From the NCBI GenBank assembly GCA_001953115.1, contig LSSL01002080.1:1-19938 (forward strand): DNA of 19,938 nt, written 5' to 3'. The first letter of the stretch is position 1. Each line of letters starts with the position of its first letter. The notes below the pieces were generated by a model, which worked only from the letters and a program-made list of their open reading frames with translations, searched no databases and was not told the origin of the DNA. The stretch comes from Smittium mucronatum. Lineage: Eukaryota; Kickxellomycota; Harpellomycetes; Harpellales; Legeriomycetaceae. A program made the translations under genes and the position numbers. Below are positions 19,926-19,938 of the stretch, in pieces.

Positions 19926-19938
19926 ATATATATATATA
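19926..19938. repeat. (AT)n run at the window end
   Basis: The last 13 bases are alternating A and T and continue off the end. Such a run commonly ends an assembled contig, so the edge may be an assembly artefact. Confidence 0.8.

Noticed and set aside
9700..19938. Mitochondrial DNA or intron-rich organelle segment
   Set aside because: Very low GC would fit, but no respiratory gene, rRNA or tRNA is seen and the sequence is continuous with a nuclear, spliced gene.
1..19938. Bacterial operon, prophage, CRISPR array or toxin system
   Set aside because: There are spliceosomal introns, no closely packed genes and no evenly spaced direct repeats.

Overview
The window is eukaryotic nuclear DNA holding one clearly real, intact gene. 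This is a minus-strand, three-exon gene (7332 down to 2582) for a Not4/CNOT4-type RING E3 ubiquitin ligase of the CCR4-NOT complex. Its two GT-AG introns are only 64 and 67 bp. Short introns, a low-GC genome, a long Ser/Asn-rich protein tail and a non-LTR reverse transcriptase relic suggest an AT-rich, early-diverging fungus. A Kickxellomycotina/Harpellales-type fungus is my guess, but the window holds no lineage marker that proves it.

Layout: (1) 1-2580 is a graveyard of short, more GC-rich coding-like scraps set in AT-rich spacer. It contains a repeat-like piece with two hairpins at the left edge (1-240), a degraded non-LTR retrotransposon reverse transcriptase fragment on the minus strand (about 1204-1500), a GC island open on both strands (1613-1771), a stop-riddled plus-strand frame (1829-2165), and a clean 50-codon plus-strand frame (2428-2580). 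That last frame ends one base before the CNOT4 stop codon. (2) 2582-7332 is the CNOT4-like gene. (3) 7333-19938 is a 12.6 kb gene desert whose GC falls to roughly 17-20% in the lines sampled beyond 9700. Small patches of higher GC in it carry short open or once-open frames. They look like decayed transposon or gene fragments and none is an intact gene. One at 13316-13507 weakly recalls the Y-[DN]-P-x-x-V-L-x-Y-L signature of DIRS/Crypton-like tyrosine recombinases, and one at 16473-16613 weakly recalls an amidohydrolase C-terminus. The window stops in a (TA)n run, a common assembly break point.

The genes do not form a pathway or cluster. The CNOT4 homologue is a housekeeping gene of mRNA decay and translational quality control, sitting between repeat remnants and an AT-rich desert. 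I see no tRNA, rRNA, CRISPR array, operon or intact mobile element, and no convincing new multi-gene system. Observations most worth following are the very long disordered CNOT4 tail, the convergent stop codons inside an inverted repeat at 2570-2588, and the relic islands in the desert.
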